Assembly: GCF_020509005.1 (NCBI RefSeq)
Contig: NC_063013.1
Location: 4,278,001 to 4,342,000 of the forward strand
DNA from: Fulvia fulva
Taxonomy: Eukaryota > Ascomycota > Dothideomycetes > Mycosphaerellales > Mycosphaerellaceae
DNA length: 64,000 bases
Direction of reading: 5' to 3'
Below are positions 1-11,488 of this stretch, in pieces. Position numbers and translations under genes: made by a program. Under the pieces are notes generated by a model. The model did no database searches, had not been told where the DNA came from, and saw only the letters and a list, made by a program, of their open reading frames with translations. Positions within the stretch are counted from its first letter, which is position 1, and each line of letters starts with the position of its first letter.

Positions 1-1268
1 AGGCTACGGTACTAACGGCGTATACGGCCTTATAGGCGAAGCCCCCCTAAGACAACTAGTAGTAACTTATAGAGGACGCAAAAAGTATAGAACTAACGAT
101 TAGCTCCCTTATCGGTCTCTATAGGTAATAATCACTTAGCTACGTACGGCGCTTATACTATCGTATTACCGAGGGCAATAAGAAATGAGGACGACGTCCT
201 AGGCGATTAGTAAGGCCACCCGGAATTAACACCCTTATAGCTAGGCATCGGTCGCAGTATCGACACTAGGACCCCGCCTAACGCACCGTATAGTTACGAT
301 CCGCATTATAGTAAAGGAAGACTAGGCCGAAGTTACGAAGCTATCGAATAAGGAGCTCGCCTAACGAATTAACTAACTAGGGGTAGTCGTAGGAAACTAA
401 TAGTCTAACGGCACTCTATAGATCTATACTAGCTCTACTACTACTAGGAGGTACCTAGAGGTATAGCTATAGTAGGTATCTAAGCTTACGGCATTAGCGA
501 AGGTCTTAACGAAACAATTCACGATCCTAGTCTACGATATGCCTAAGGAGTTTGACCTAACTAACTAGGGTCACCTACGCGCTCTCTAAGAGGACAACCC
601 GGTCACTCTTAACTCTCTAATCTAGAAGGCGACTTGGCTCTATAGGAAATGGCTAGAAGGCAAGAAGGCCTCGGCGCTAATAGTATAGCTATAAGACGTA
701 AAAGCGGCGGATCTAGCGATAGAACAAGGCCTAGTCTAGCAATATAGCCTTAAGATAGTAGAAAAGCACTCCTTATCCTTTTGTGTCCTCTAATGCTTTA
801 AATGCTAACAGTATAGACACTAAACCTATACGTGTACAAACAAGTAGGCCTACTCGAACTATATAGAAGACTATATATCTAGGGACTATATATCGACTAC
901 GAGATAGTACGCAAACTGTCCGGGGCACTACCTATCGTATAGTACGGAATGCCTATAGCGGAAACTAGCGAAAAACAAGGTAATCACAAATAGAACCGTC
1001 GCCCTAAGATTCTACGGCGACCGTAAGGCTAGCCTATACCGGAACTAACTAGCGGCGGTCGGGCATAAGCGCCCTAGGGCCGAGAACGATATAGAGGATA
1101 CGTAACCTAGGGCGTACGGGAGGCCACGTACTCTACTAGCTACGGCGAGGGAATCTAACTAGGCCCGGCTCCCCTTTAGTATATAGCCGATAGGCGTAGA
1201 CTAGGACGTATAGGGCAGTAGGACATAGGACGATATAGAGGAAATAATTATCGATACCGATAACTAGC
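1..1268 (+). pseudogene. LINE A ORF1 (gag-like) remnant
   Basis: Carboxy-terminal part of a LINE ORF1 protein, the RNA-binding partner of ORF2. Around 801-845 a zinc-knuckle remnant reads Cys-x2-Cys-x4-His-like before mutation, and two further Cys/His clusters follow to about 960, matching the three-knuckle layout of the intact ORF1 of LINE C. Many in-frame TAG codons stand where Gln or Trp would be expected. The start lies outside the window. No product is possible. Confidence 0.6.
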
Positions 1269-4200
1269 CTCGACACGCTTAGTATTATCTAGTATAACGT
1301 TAACTATAGTAAGGATATAGTCTAGAACCATTTCCTATACGAGGCGGACCCGCGCGTCTACTACGTCCTTATAATCTAGGAGCTATAGATTAACCCGTAC
1401 TATAAGAGACTAACGACCTATAAGTTACTAGGCTATACGACATACCTACGAGGCGACGGTAGACCCCGTACGTACTTCTATATTAGTAAGGACATACTAG
1501 AATCCGACTAGGAGGTAGTGTACTACGTAGACGAAGAAGGCGGGGGCGATATTACCTCCCTCTACGTAGGTAGCACCTAGATATACAACCTATATATATA
1601 ACCGCTAGCCTCGAGATCTAGCCGCGACCTAGGGGTCTATAGACACCTAGACAGTGCGCTTAAGAGATAAGGGTGCTATATCGTAGTAGGAGACTTCAAT
1701 ATATACTACCCTTCCTAGGAAAGCCTTATATAGCCGTACCCTATAGCCGACGAAGTACTCGACTTAATAGCGAGTAACGCAATTGCCCTTAATACCCTAA
1801 AGGACCTAGGTACCTAGAAGAGAGGGGGACTCTAAGGCACGATCGACCTCTCCTAGATCTTAGATAGCTACTACTATACGGTAACCTACTATAGGATCGA
1901 ACATAAACTAGAGGCGTCGTTAGACTATATGCTAGTCAGGACCTCTATTACGATATAGATATAACGTACACTAGCGAGAACCCCTAAGCTAACCTAGGGA
2001 AAGGCCTACTAGGCCAACATCTAGGTGTACCTCGATAACTATAAGAGGCTAGTCTAGATCGCGTAGTAGCAATACAATAGTAAAGACGAGATAGACGAAG
2101 TAGTCTAGGGGTTAATAGACGAAATAAGGAAAGCGACCTCACTTTACGTTCCGCTTGCCTAACTAACGACATAGTCTAAACTATACTAGACGCCGGAGTA
2201 TACTACGGTAGTAAGAGAAGCAAGGAGAGCCCGCCGGGTATAGACGAGTAGCTATAGCGAGGAGGCCTAGAACGTATATAGGGAGGTATACTAATAGAAG
2301 AAAGCTATAATACGGAGGGAGAAAGCAGTCGGCTAGAGGGCTATAGTAGAAGAAATCGCCGGCAAGCTAGAGAGGATGTAGAAGCTAGCGAAATAGGCCC
2401 GATAGGACCCTATATAGGGCCCCTCCTTCTCTATCCTAGCGCTACAATCGCCTAGTAGCCCGGTTAGCGACCCCGAGGCTAAGGCGCGTCTACTAGCTAG
2501 TAAGTTCTTCCCGCCCCTAGTCGAGGCTAATCTAAGCGATATAAATAGCTCTACTCCCCTAGCCCCTAGTATCGCGGTCTAATAGGAGGTGTCCGAGGGA
2601 GAAGTTGCCGCTATACTAAGGAAGTTACCGGCGAAGAAAGCCCCGGGGCCGGATAGGATCCTAAACGAGCTACTAAAGAAGTATAGAGATCAACTAGCCC
2701 TAGTAGTCGTAGCGATCTTTAACGCCTACCTATAGACCGGATACTACCCGATAGTATTTAAATAATCGACGATAGTAGTCCTACGTAAGCCGTAAAAGGA
2801 AGACTATACGTAGGTAAAGTCGTACCGCCTAATTGCGCTCCTTAATACTCTTAGGAAGGCGCTTAAGAAGCTAGTTATAACGAGACTCTCCGAGGCGGTA
2901 GAGGAATACTCTCTACTCCCGGACACCTAGATAGGTACGCGCCTATAGCGATCGATGCTATCCGCGATAGAACTTATTACCTCTTAGATAAAGGCTACCT
3001 AGTATAAGAATAGGGACAAGGTAGCTTTATTACTTAGCCTAGACATATCGGGAGCCTTCGACTACGTGTTATACCCGCGGCTACTCTATATCCTAAGGTC
3101 GAAAGGACTCCCTAAGTAGCTTATTAACTTCGTACGGTCACACCTCTAAAATCGTAGTACGTCGATCCTAGTCGGCTAGTATAGAAGCCTATTTTAAGTA
3201 GTCTATACTAGAATCGCGTAAGGCTTAACGCTAGTGCCTATTCTATTCCTCTTCTTTATAGCGACGCTACTCCTAGCCCTAGAATCCTAGAACACCGCTA
3301 CGAGCGGCTTCGTAGACGACACGAACATCCTAGCGTAGTCTTCCTCGACTAAGGAGAACTATAGGCTACTAGAAGAGAAGCACAAGATCTACAAGGACTA
3401 GGCTAGAAGGCACGGGGCTCGGTTTGCCCTAGAAAAGTACAATCTAACAACTTTACGCGCCGGCTACGGTTCTATAATATATAAGCTTCTATCTAGATAT
3501 AGGGGTACACGACTAACCCGGCAAATCAGCTTAGGATCCTCGGACTATAGGTAGACCCGGCGCTACGGTAGAGGAAGTACGTATAGGCAATATTACGGAA
3601 AGCTAAACAGAATATAGCATTATACTAGAGGCTTACTACGTCTATATAGGGGGCGGACTTCCGGTAGTTACTACTTCTATATACGGCTATTATACGGCCA
3701 GTCCTTACCTATAGTAGCTAAGTATAGTCCTTAGGCGAGAGGGCCTACCTATCGAAGGGACTCGTCGCGCCGCTAGCGAAGATCTAAAACTAATGCCTAA
3801 GGAAGGTCACCGGGGTATATAAGTCGATACTAACGAGGATACTTAAGTACGAGACCGCTATACCGCCGATCGACCTATACATCTAGGGACTACGGACCTC
3901 CTACTTAGGCAAGTCGGTATAGTACCTAGTATAGAAGGTCATCGCTAGTATAGTCGTAAGGGCCCGCAAATTAGTACTAGCGTATAAGGGCATTCGACCC
4001 GGAAACGAGCCGAACTACCGGGTAAGGGACGAATAGCTAGTAATATAATAGGAAGGTAAGAAATCGTTTATAGAGCAACTATAGAAAGAGAGGTGGAATA
4101 ACTAGGTTGTAGGGTATAGTAGACGCCCTTAGCTAGCGGGATAACCTAAGGAATAGTTAGCTACGAAATCCGCGGTTAAGCACCCCCCGAAGCTTATCTA

Positions 4201-4570
4201 CTACCGCCTTACGAGGGTTTAGAGTAGTATAGTAACCTAACTACGAAGCGAACACATCGGCCTCTAGGGGTACCTATTATAGAGGAAGGTTCTAGAATAT
4301 ACGAATACTAGCTACCTCTACGGTTATTACTCCTAGAATATACGGTACGTACTCCTCGTCTATCCGAGGTAGTCGCTAGGAAGGGGGGAGTAGATAGTAA
4401 AGGCGAGGAACCGGACGATTAGGGCACTTCTTAACAACGCTAAGGACCTACGGCGCATTACGAACTAGATACTAGAGGGGGGCTAGCTAGAATAGTACCG
4501 CCTAGTAGGAGCAGTATAGGAAGAGAGGATACGACGTAGCGCGACGAGACCGGCTAGGAGCGGGGGCTAA
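1269..4570 (+). pseudogene. LINE A ORF2 (endonuclease-RT) remnant
   Basis: Degraded ORF2. The start matches the family's conserved YNVN stretch near 1287. The endonuclease GDFN motif is at about 1690, followed by the RT signatures KAPGPD (about 2636), LDISGAFD (about 3038) and the catalytic FVDD (TTC GTA GAC GAC at 3309-3320), which survives because its codons contain no CpA or TpG. A Cys-rich end near 4320 corresponds to the C-terminal zinc motif of the intact copies. Numerous TAG stops make it non-coding. The family's usual stop aligns near 4570. Confidence 0.75.
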
Positions 4571-4680
4571 CGGGGTAGTGACATAGACTACGTACGTTTA
4601 GAGGGAAAGCTAATCTAGATAAGGAGTAGTCGGGGGCGGGAAGGGTTCTTACCTATTCGGGTTTCCCTTTATATATAATA

Positions 4681-7600
4681 GATAGATAGATTTGTCATTC
4701 CCCTGTTCTAGGACCCTATCCGGCCTATGCAGGTATATATCTATTGTTATGTACAAAGGGAAACCCGAATAGGTAAAAACCCTTCCCGCCCCCGACTACT
4801 CCTTGTCTAGATTAGCTTTCCCTCTGAACGTACGTAGTCCATGTCACTACCCCGTTAGCCCCCGCTCCTAGCCGGTCTCGTCGCGCTGCGTCGTGTCCTC
4901 TCTTCCTGCACTGCTCCTACTAGGCGGTACTGTTCTAGCCAGCCCTTCTCTAGTATCCAGTTCGTAATGCGCCGTAGGTCTTCAGCGTTGTTAAGAAGTG
5001 CCCCAATCGTCCGGTTCCTCGCCTTTGCCATCCACTCCCCCCTTCCTAGCGACCACCTCGGACAGACGAGGAGTGCGTGCCGTACGTTCTGGGAGCGATA
5101 GCCGCAGGGGCAGCTAGTATTCGTGTATCCTGGAACCTTCCTCCATGATAGGTACCCCTAGAGGCCGATGTATTCGCTTCGCAGTTGGGTTGCTATGCTA
5201 CTCTGTGCCCTCGTAAGGCGGTAGTGGATGAGCTTCGGGGGGTGCTTGACCGCGGATTTTGTAGCTGACCATTCCTTAGGTTGTCCCGCTGGCTAAGGGC
5301 GTCCACTATACCCTACAACCTGGTTGTTCCACCTCTCTTTCCATAGTTGCTCTACAAACGATTTCTCACCTTCCCATTGTGTTGCTAGCTGTTCGTGCCT
5401 TGCCCGGTAGTTCGGCTCGTTTCCGGGTCGAATGCCCTTGTGCGCTAGTACTGATTCGCGGGCCCTTGCGACTGCACTAGCGATGACCTTCTGTACTGGG
5501 TACTATGCCGACTTGCCTAAGTAGGAGGTCCGTAGTCCCTGGATGTATAGGTCGATCGGCGGTATAGCGGTCTCGTGCTTAAGCATCCTCGTTGGTGTCG
5601 ACTTATATGCCCCGGTGACCTTCCTTAGGCATTAGTTTTGGATCTTCGCTAGCGGCGCGACGAGTCCCTTCGATAGGCAGGCCCTCTCGCCTAAGGACCA
5701 CACTTGGCTGCCATAGGTAAGGACTGGCCGTACAATAGCCGTATATAGAAGTCGTGACTGCCGGAAGTCCGCCCCCTATATAGACGCAGTGAGCCTCTGG
5801 TATGATGCCATATTCTGTTCAGCTTTCCGTAATATTGCCTGTACGTGCTTCCTCCACCGTAGCGCCGGGTCCACCTATAGTCCGAGGATCCTGAGCTGAT
5901 TTGCCGGGTTAGTCGTGTGCCCCTGTATCTGGATAGAAGCTTGCATATTGTGGAACCGTGGCCGGCGCGTAAAGTGTATCAGATTGTACTTTTCTAGGGC
6001 AAACCGAGCCCCGTGCCTCCTAGCCCAGTCCTCGCAGATCTTGTGCTTCTCTTCTAGTAGCCTACAGTTCTCCTCAGTCGAGGAAGACTACGCTAGGATG
6101 TTTATGTCGTCTACGAAGCCGCTCGTAGCGGTGTTCTGGGATTCTAGGGCTGGGAGCAGCGTCGCTATAAAGAAGAGGAACAGAATAGGTGCTAGCGTTA
6201 AGCCTTGCGGGATTCTAGTGTGGACTGCTTGAAATGGGCTTCTATACTGGCCGACCAGGATCGACGTACTGCGGTTTTGGAGGTAGGACCGTACGAAGTT
6301 GACAAGCCACTCAGGGAGTCCTTTCGACCTTAGGATGTAGAGAAGCCGCGGGTATGACACGTAGTCGAAGGCTCCCGATATGTCTAGGCTAAGTAAGGAA
6401 GCCACCTTGTCCCTATTCTTATACCAGATGGCCTTTACCTGAGAGGTGATAAGTTCCATCGCGGATAGCGTCGATCGCTGTAGGCGCGTACCCATCTGGG
6501 TGTCCGGGAGTAGGGAGTGTTCCTCTGCCGCCTCGGAGAGTCTCGTTGCAACCAGCTTCTCAAGCGCCTTCCCAAGAGTGTTAAGGAGCGCAATTGGGCG
6601 GTACGACTTCACCTGCGTATAGTCTTCCTTCTGCGGCTTGCGTAGGACCACTGTCGTCGATTGTTTAAAAGCTATCGGGTGGTATCCGGTCTGTAGGCAG
6701 GCGTTGAAGATCGCTGCAACTGCTAGGGCTAGTTGATCTCTACACTTCTTTAGTAGCTCGTTTGGGATCCCATCCGGCCCCGGGGCTTTCTTCGCCGGCA
6801 ACTTCCTCAGCATAGCGGTAACTTCTCCCTCGGACACCTCCTGTTGGACCGCGATGCTAGGGGCTAGGGGAGTAGAGCTGTTTATGTCGCTTAGATTAGC
6901 CTCGACTAGGGGTGGGAAGAACTTGCTAGCCAGTAGACGCGCCTTGGCCTCGGGGTCGCTAACCGGGCCACTAGGCGATTGTAGCGCTGGGATAGAGAAG
7001 GAGGGGCCCTGTGTAGGGTCCTGTCGGGCCCATTTCGCTAGCTTCCACATCCTCTCTGGCTTGCCGGCGATTTCTTCCACTGTGGCCCTCCAGCCGACTG
7101 CTTTCTCCCTCCGGATTATGGCTTTCTTCTGTTAGCATGCCTCCCTATATACGTTCCAGGCCTCCTCGCTATGGCTGCTCGTCCACACCCGGCGGGCTCT
7201 CCTTGCTTCTCTTACTACCGCAGTGCACTCCGGCGTCCAGTATGGTTTAGACCATGTCGTTGGTTGGGCAAGCGGAACGTGAAGTGAGGTCGCTTTTCTT
7301 ATTTCGTCTGTCAACCCCTGGACTGCTTCGTCTATCTCGTCTTTACTGTTGTATTGCTGCTGCGCGATCTGGACTAGCCTCTTGGAGTCATCGAGGTACG
7401 CCTGGATGTTGGCCCAGTGGGCCTTTCCCCAGTTTGGCTTAGGGGTTCTCGCTGGTGTGCGTTGTATCTATGTCGCAATAGAGGTCCTGACTGGCATGTG
7501 GTCTAACGACGCCTCGAGTTCATGTTCGATCCCACAGTAGGTTACCGTGTGGTAGTGGCTATCTGAGATCCAGGAGAGGTCGATCGTGCCTTGGAGTCCC

Positions 7601-7814
7601 CCTCTCTTCCAGGTGCCCAGGTCCTTCGGGGTATTGAGGGCAATTGCGTTGCTCGCCATCAAGTCGAGTACTTCGTCGGCTATAGGGTGCGGCTGCATAA
7701 GGCTTTCCTAGGAAGGGTGGTGTATGTTGAAGTCTCCTACTACGATGTGGCACCCTTGTCTCTTGACAAGGAAGGAATCGTATTTAGCAAGCTAGCTACG
7801 AGATAAGGTGACAA
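4681..7814 (-). mobile_element. LINE B, 5'-truncated, partly RIP-mutated, inserted in LINE A
   Basis: A 3134-bp minus-strand insertion in the 3' UTR of LINE A, bounded by a perfect 14-bp TSD (4667-4680 and 7815-7828). The (GATA)n at 4681 is the complement of its (ATCT)n tail. The element is truncated within the endonuclease domain. LINE homology with copy A stops near 7766, leaving about 48 bp of unassigned filler before the TSD. B keeps many CpA/TpG dinucleotides that A has lost, so it was exposed to less RIP. A and B lie tail to tail and form a long inverted repeat. Confidence 0.9.
4855..7766 (-). pseudogene. LINE B ORF2 fragment (endonuclease C-terminal part and RT)
   Basis: Reads on the minus strand from the GDFN-like endonuclease motif near 7730 through RT to a stop at 4855-4857. 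The longest clean stretch (6088-7080, 330 codons) contains KAPGPDGIPN, SYRPIALLN, LDISGAFD, an IPQG box and catalytic FVDD (6106-6117). Smaller open pieces lie at 7132-7314 and 7468-7698. In-frame TAG codons between them fit RIP of CAG or TGG. The amino-terminal endonuclease is missing because of 5' truncation, so the copy is dead. Confidence 0.8.
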
Positions 7815-7828
7815 CTTTATATATAATA

Positions 7829-7905
7829 ATAGATATATACCTATGTAGGCCGGATAGGGTCCTAGAACAGGGGAATGACAAATCTATCTATCTATCTCTA
7901 AACCT
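7829..7905 (+). mobile_element. LINE A 3' end, continued after the LINE B insertion
   Basis: The sequence after the right TSD of B continues the LINE A 3' UTR: it has the AGATATATACC stretch and ends with GGGGAATGACAAATCTATCT-type sequence and an (ATCT)n tail. The end after the tail is approximate. The TSD of LINE A cannot be checked because its 5' end is outside the window. Confidence 0.8.
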
Positions 7906-10486
7906 TAGAGAATAACTTGCTTATTAATTAGAATAGTTGCCCCGTTAGCTATCCGTAGGCGACGGGGTTTATTAAGCTTAAAAGTAGGGATATTTTATAC
8001 GTGAACGAAACGTAGATTAGTAAACTTAGACAATACTCCGGTATTAGAAAGAGTCAGAGCTTTTACTTTTCTACCTATACTAGTTATAGTACTAGTATAT
8101 ACTATATACTTTCTATACGTTAGTTATAAATACATAGACGTATAAGTATTATCCTTAGCTATTACTACGTATAGGTACTCCTCCTCTTATATATAGATAG
8201 ATAGATTTGTCATTCCCCTATTCTAGGACCCTATCCGGCCTATGTAGGTATATATCTATTGTTATGTACAAAGGGAAACCCGAATAGGTGAAAACCCTTC
8301 CCGCCCCCGACTCCTCTTATATATATATCTTATATCCGTGTTCGTTTTCGTAATAAGTATATTCGTATACTACTCCTTTAACGCGACTATATTAAGGAGC
8401 TAGACATTTTCCGAAGGCGGAGCTTTAATCTATAAGGCGGATATGTCGATTATAGCGTTAAGAGCTACTAGTATCTCTCGATTAACGTTACTAACCTTCT
8501 ACTTTCCGCGTAAGTTATAAAGGATATATATTAGGTCTCGGCTAGTATAATCTAGGTCGCGGTAACAGAAGTAGCGACCTTACTAGCGAAGTTTATTACG
8601 TAGGGCCTTATCGAGCTTAGGTAGGTTACTATACTTATAGGGGATAATACGGACGGCTAGACCCTCGGGTTACTTATTATTACGTATAGGTATAACTATA
8701 AGGGTATTATTTATAGTAGCCGTAGCGGTAGGTATACGGGTCTATTCTAGTAGAGATAGCTAACCTTAGCCTCCTCGGCGATTACTAGCGTTATTCTTAT
8801 CCTTATTACTCCTACTATATATCTACTTAACCGTATTATAAGCTTCCTCTTTGTCCTTTGCTATACGGTAGAACTCGCTAAAGGACCCTATAAGCTAGTC
8901 ATCCTCTATCTTCTTTATCTAGAACTCGTTTAAGCTAACCTATAGCTCGTAGGTTATTAGTAGCTTTCCTACTTTAGCTAAGAGACAGCGATATTCGATA
9001 ATATACTCTATAAAGGCCTAGTTCTTCTACTACCGTAACTAATATAGGTCGCGCCCGGCCTTAAGCTTCTTATTACGCGGGTTAATACCGAAGTTATTAT
9101 CGACTTCGTCCTATATATCTTCGAGGGAAGCCTAGGCGTTAGACTCGACGGTAAGGATAATAATGTCATTAGGATTCTTACTAGTATCTCGCTTAACGTA
9201 GTTAAAGATGTCTAGGTACGGAGTCTAGAGAGTATAGCGTATAGCGATAGAGTCGCTATAACTATCCTTCTAGTCGCGGTAGGACATCTCGCCGCTATTA
9301 TTAAATACTTTAGGGTAAGGGAATCTTCTATTAGGTTCGGCGTTAAAGGTCGTACTATTATTAGTACGAGTACTAAGGTAGGACCTAGCTCTTATAGCCC
9401 TATTATAGTCACGGCGTTCGTTATAGTCTTAATCGCGATCGCGGTCGCGGTCTCGGTCGTACGTAGCTACTACTAAGGTATACGATCGGCGGGTACTAGC
9501 TACTAGGAAGTTATCTAGGCCTATAGTTATTTACTATATTTGTTATCGTTAATACTCGAGTATATCTAAGTAGGAACGAGGACGCTTATATAGAGACTTG
9601 TCGAGACGAGCTTAAGTTTTAAGGTACTCGATTTCTATCTTAAGACGGTCTACTTTATCTTCCGCTTTATTTAGACTCGTATTCGTCTAAGTAATATAGG
9701 CTAGTAGCTCTACGGTAATCTTGTCGTAATTATCTTAATATATATACTTAGGATCGTTTAGAACGTCCTTAAGCTCTTTAATACGGTACTAAGCTTTTAT
9801 TAATTCTAATTAGAATAGCTTAGCGTCTACGTTTCGCTAGTTCCGCTCTTCTACGTACTCGTTACGATCCTACCGAAGTATATTACGGTCTTCTCGGATA
9901 GCGTTATAGTCTTTCTATACTTATATTGTCTTATTTTAAGCCTAGTTATACTCTTACTATACGAGCTTAGCTTCCTCCTTAGTATCTTCCGCTTCTTCGA
10001 GGGTTTAATCCCTCTCTATTTATATATTGTTACGTTTATCTTAATAACGTCGGTAGACTAGTTTCAGTTAACCGTAGTTATTAACTGTCGATTTGACCTT
10101 AAGATAGATAGAGTTAGGTCGTAGGTTAACGGCGCGCTAGAAGGCTATCGCGTCTACTATTTAATAGTTATCGGGGTCGTACTCGAAATCGCTAGCGTAG
10201 TAGTCAATATCGTTGATTCGAGGAGGTTCTACTAGGTTAATAAACTAGCTCAAGTCGATGCCCTTACTATCGTCGTTATATCTAGATAGGTTAGTGTCTT
10301 CCTACCGACTTACCGGCTATTTACCCTATTATATTAAAGACTCGGGTTGTATAGGAGGGAGAGGGGTACGTAGAAGAGACGGAGGAAAGGGTTTCTAGGT
10401 ATTACCGCGTAGAGTCTCTTAAGTCTCTATAGGTTATAAAGTCGGTGTCTAGGAAGCGTATTCCGGATATTTACTCGGTATATTAC
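7906..10486 (-). pseudogene. Gypsy-5 remnant, gag-side coding region, RIP-mutated
   Basis: On the minus strand, frames broken by many TAG codons read as a hydrophilic gag-like protein. A coiled-coil-rich stretch lies around 9540-9760 (repeated leucine/acidic/lysine spacing), a charged Arg/Asp run near 9420-9460, a capsid-like stretch around 8870-9200, and a possible degraded zinc knuckle near 8520-8570. This organisation resembles fungal Gypsy gag. No protease or RT was found, so the element is cut off at its 3' side near LINE A. Two LINE-derived inserts sit inside or next to it. Superfamily assignment rests on general character, so certainty is moderate. Confidence 0.5.
8196..8310 (-). mobile_element. 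115-bp LINE tail insertion (family of A/B)
   Basis: Extreme 5'-truncated LINE copy: a (GATA)n tail followed by the complement of the family 3' UTR, ending within the conserved CCCGCCCCCGA. A 15-bp duplication CTCCTCTTATATATA at 8181-8195 and 8311-8325 flanks it, so this is a genuine target-primed insertion. Retained TpG (for example TTATGTACAAAG) shows that it was not fully mutated. Confidence 0.88.
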
Positions 10487-10500
10487 TATTATTACCTCTA

Positions 10501-10904
10501 GATACGTAATATAAAGGAGAGAAGGAGCTACTACGTTTATTATATATATAACCTATCGCTAAACACGATATATTCGAAAGCCCTTATTAAGGCTATTCGA
10601 ACGATCTATCAAGTAGGCTATTACCCCTAGAATTAAGGGAGTTCTACCTTATTTAATTTAGACAGCTTGAAGTTCTAGTGTAGGAAGAGAGGACACGGCG
10701 TAGCGCGACGAGACCGGCTAGGAGCGGGAGCTAACGGGGTAGTAATATAGACTACGTACGTTTAGAGGGAAAGCTAATCTAGATAAGGAGAAGTCGGGGG
10801 CTAGAAGGGTTTTCATCTATTCGGGTTTTCCTTTATATATAATAATAGATATATACCTATATAGGCCAAATAGAGTCCTAGAATAGGGGAATAACAAATC
10901 TATC
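10501..10904 (+). mobile_element. Insert E: unrelated 5' segment joined to a LINE 3' end
   Basis: The 404-bp insert is flanked by a perfect 14-bp duplication TATTATTACCTCTA (10487-10500 and 10905-10918). Bases from about 10676 to 10904 match the RIP-mutated LINE A/B family 3' end including the (ATCT)n tail. The first 175 bp (10501-10675) do not match the LINE copies at the expected position. It may be a template-switch chimera or a SINE-like element that borrows the LINE tail. I see no convincing Pol III boxes. RIP has affected both parts. Confidence 0.75.
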
Positions 10905-10918
10905 TATTATTACCTCTA

Positions 10919-11488
10919 AGTATCGAGTTAAGTACCTCCTAGATTCTTAGGGTATTAGGATTATTTAGCTATTTAGCTATTAGGTGTAATTCTAATCTAG
11001 GGCGTATACTAGTCCGGTTACTAGTCCTCGAGAATAGGCGAGAGCGTTCGTCGTTAGCTATACTAGCGTAGTAGTTTACGGCTCGGTCGCGTCGTACTTA
11101 CGACTTAGTCGCTCGGTATTAGTATCGTACTTACGTAGAGTTAAGCTCTCTACTTATAAATATATAACTAACTATTACGGGCGAGAGGGCTATAGTATAG
11201 TTAGGTAAAGATATATATAGTTACGTAAGCTACCTAAGAGATCTTAGGAAAGGTAAATAGATAAAGGAATCGGAAGGGCGCTAGCGGCCGCTAGTAGCCG
11301 CTAGCGCGCGAAGCTACGGCCAATAATATCGATATGTCGCGGAGTAGTACGTAAAGTAGGTAAAAGAGCTATTTTATAATACTACGGTAATACCGTATAT
11401 TTAATTTACGCCTCGAAGATCTTACCGGTAATACTACCTTAGAAGATAAGCGTACTAGGTAGGTATCTATCCGTCGTTATTACTAGTA
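10919..11488 (-). other. Non-coding stretch, probably Gypsy-5 5' region
   Basis: RIP-type composition with no readable protein on either strand. It lies upstream (minus orientation) of the Gypsy-5 gag remnant, so it probably contains untranslated leader or LTR sequence, but I could not find a matching partner LTR. It ends at the TA-rich tail of LINE-2. Confidence 0.3.

Larger units (their letters stand above)
1..4680 (+). mobile_element. LINE A (Tad1/I-like), heavily RIP-mutated, enters from left edge
   Basis: Non-LTR retrotransposon running off the left edge, readable in + orientation by comparison with the less mutated copy B. It holds an ORF1 remnant and then an ORF2 remnant with endonuclease and reverse transcriptase. 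CpA and TpG are nearly absent and amber triplets interrupt every frame, as expected from RIP. Its 3' UTR is interrupted at 4680 by LINE B and resumes at 7829. The bases at 4667-4680 recur exactly at 7815-7828 and are the 14-bp TSD of B. LINE E, LINE F and the 8196 tail belong to the same family, judged from the shared 3' end. Confidence 0.85.

Noticed and set aside
4681..4692. Short (GATA)n runs as microsatellites or as CRISPR-like repeats
   Set aside because: Each run is at the 3' end of a LINE and bounded by its TSD, so they are LINE tails. There are no spacers and no array.
5915..6232. 105-codon + strand frame in LINE B
   Set aside because: Antisense to the RT FVDD region of the LINE; chance frame.
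10540..10620. Pol III box B in the head of insert E
   Set aside because: ATTCGAA motifs occur twice and faintly resemble box B, but no box A at suitable spacing was found and RIP makes such short matches unreliable.
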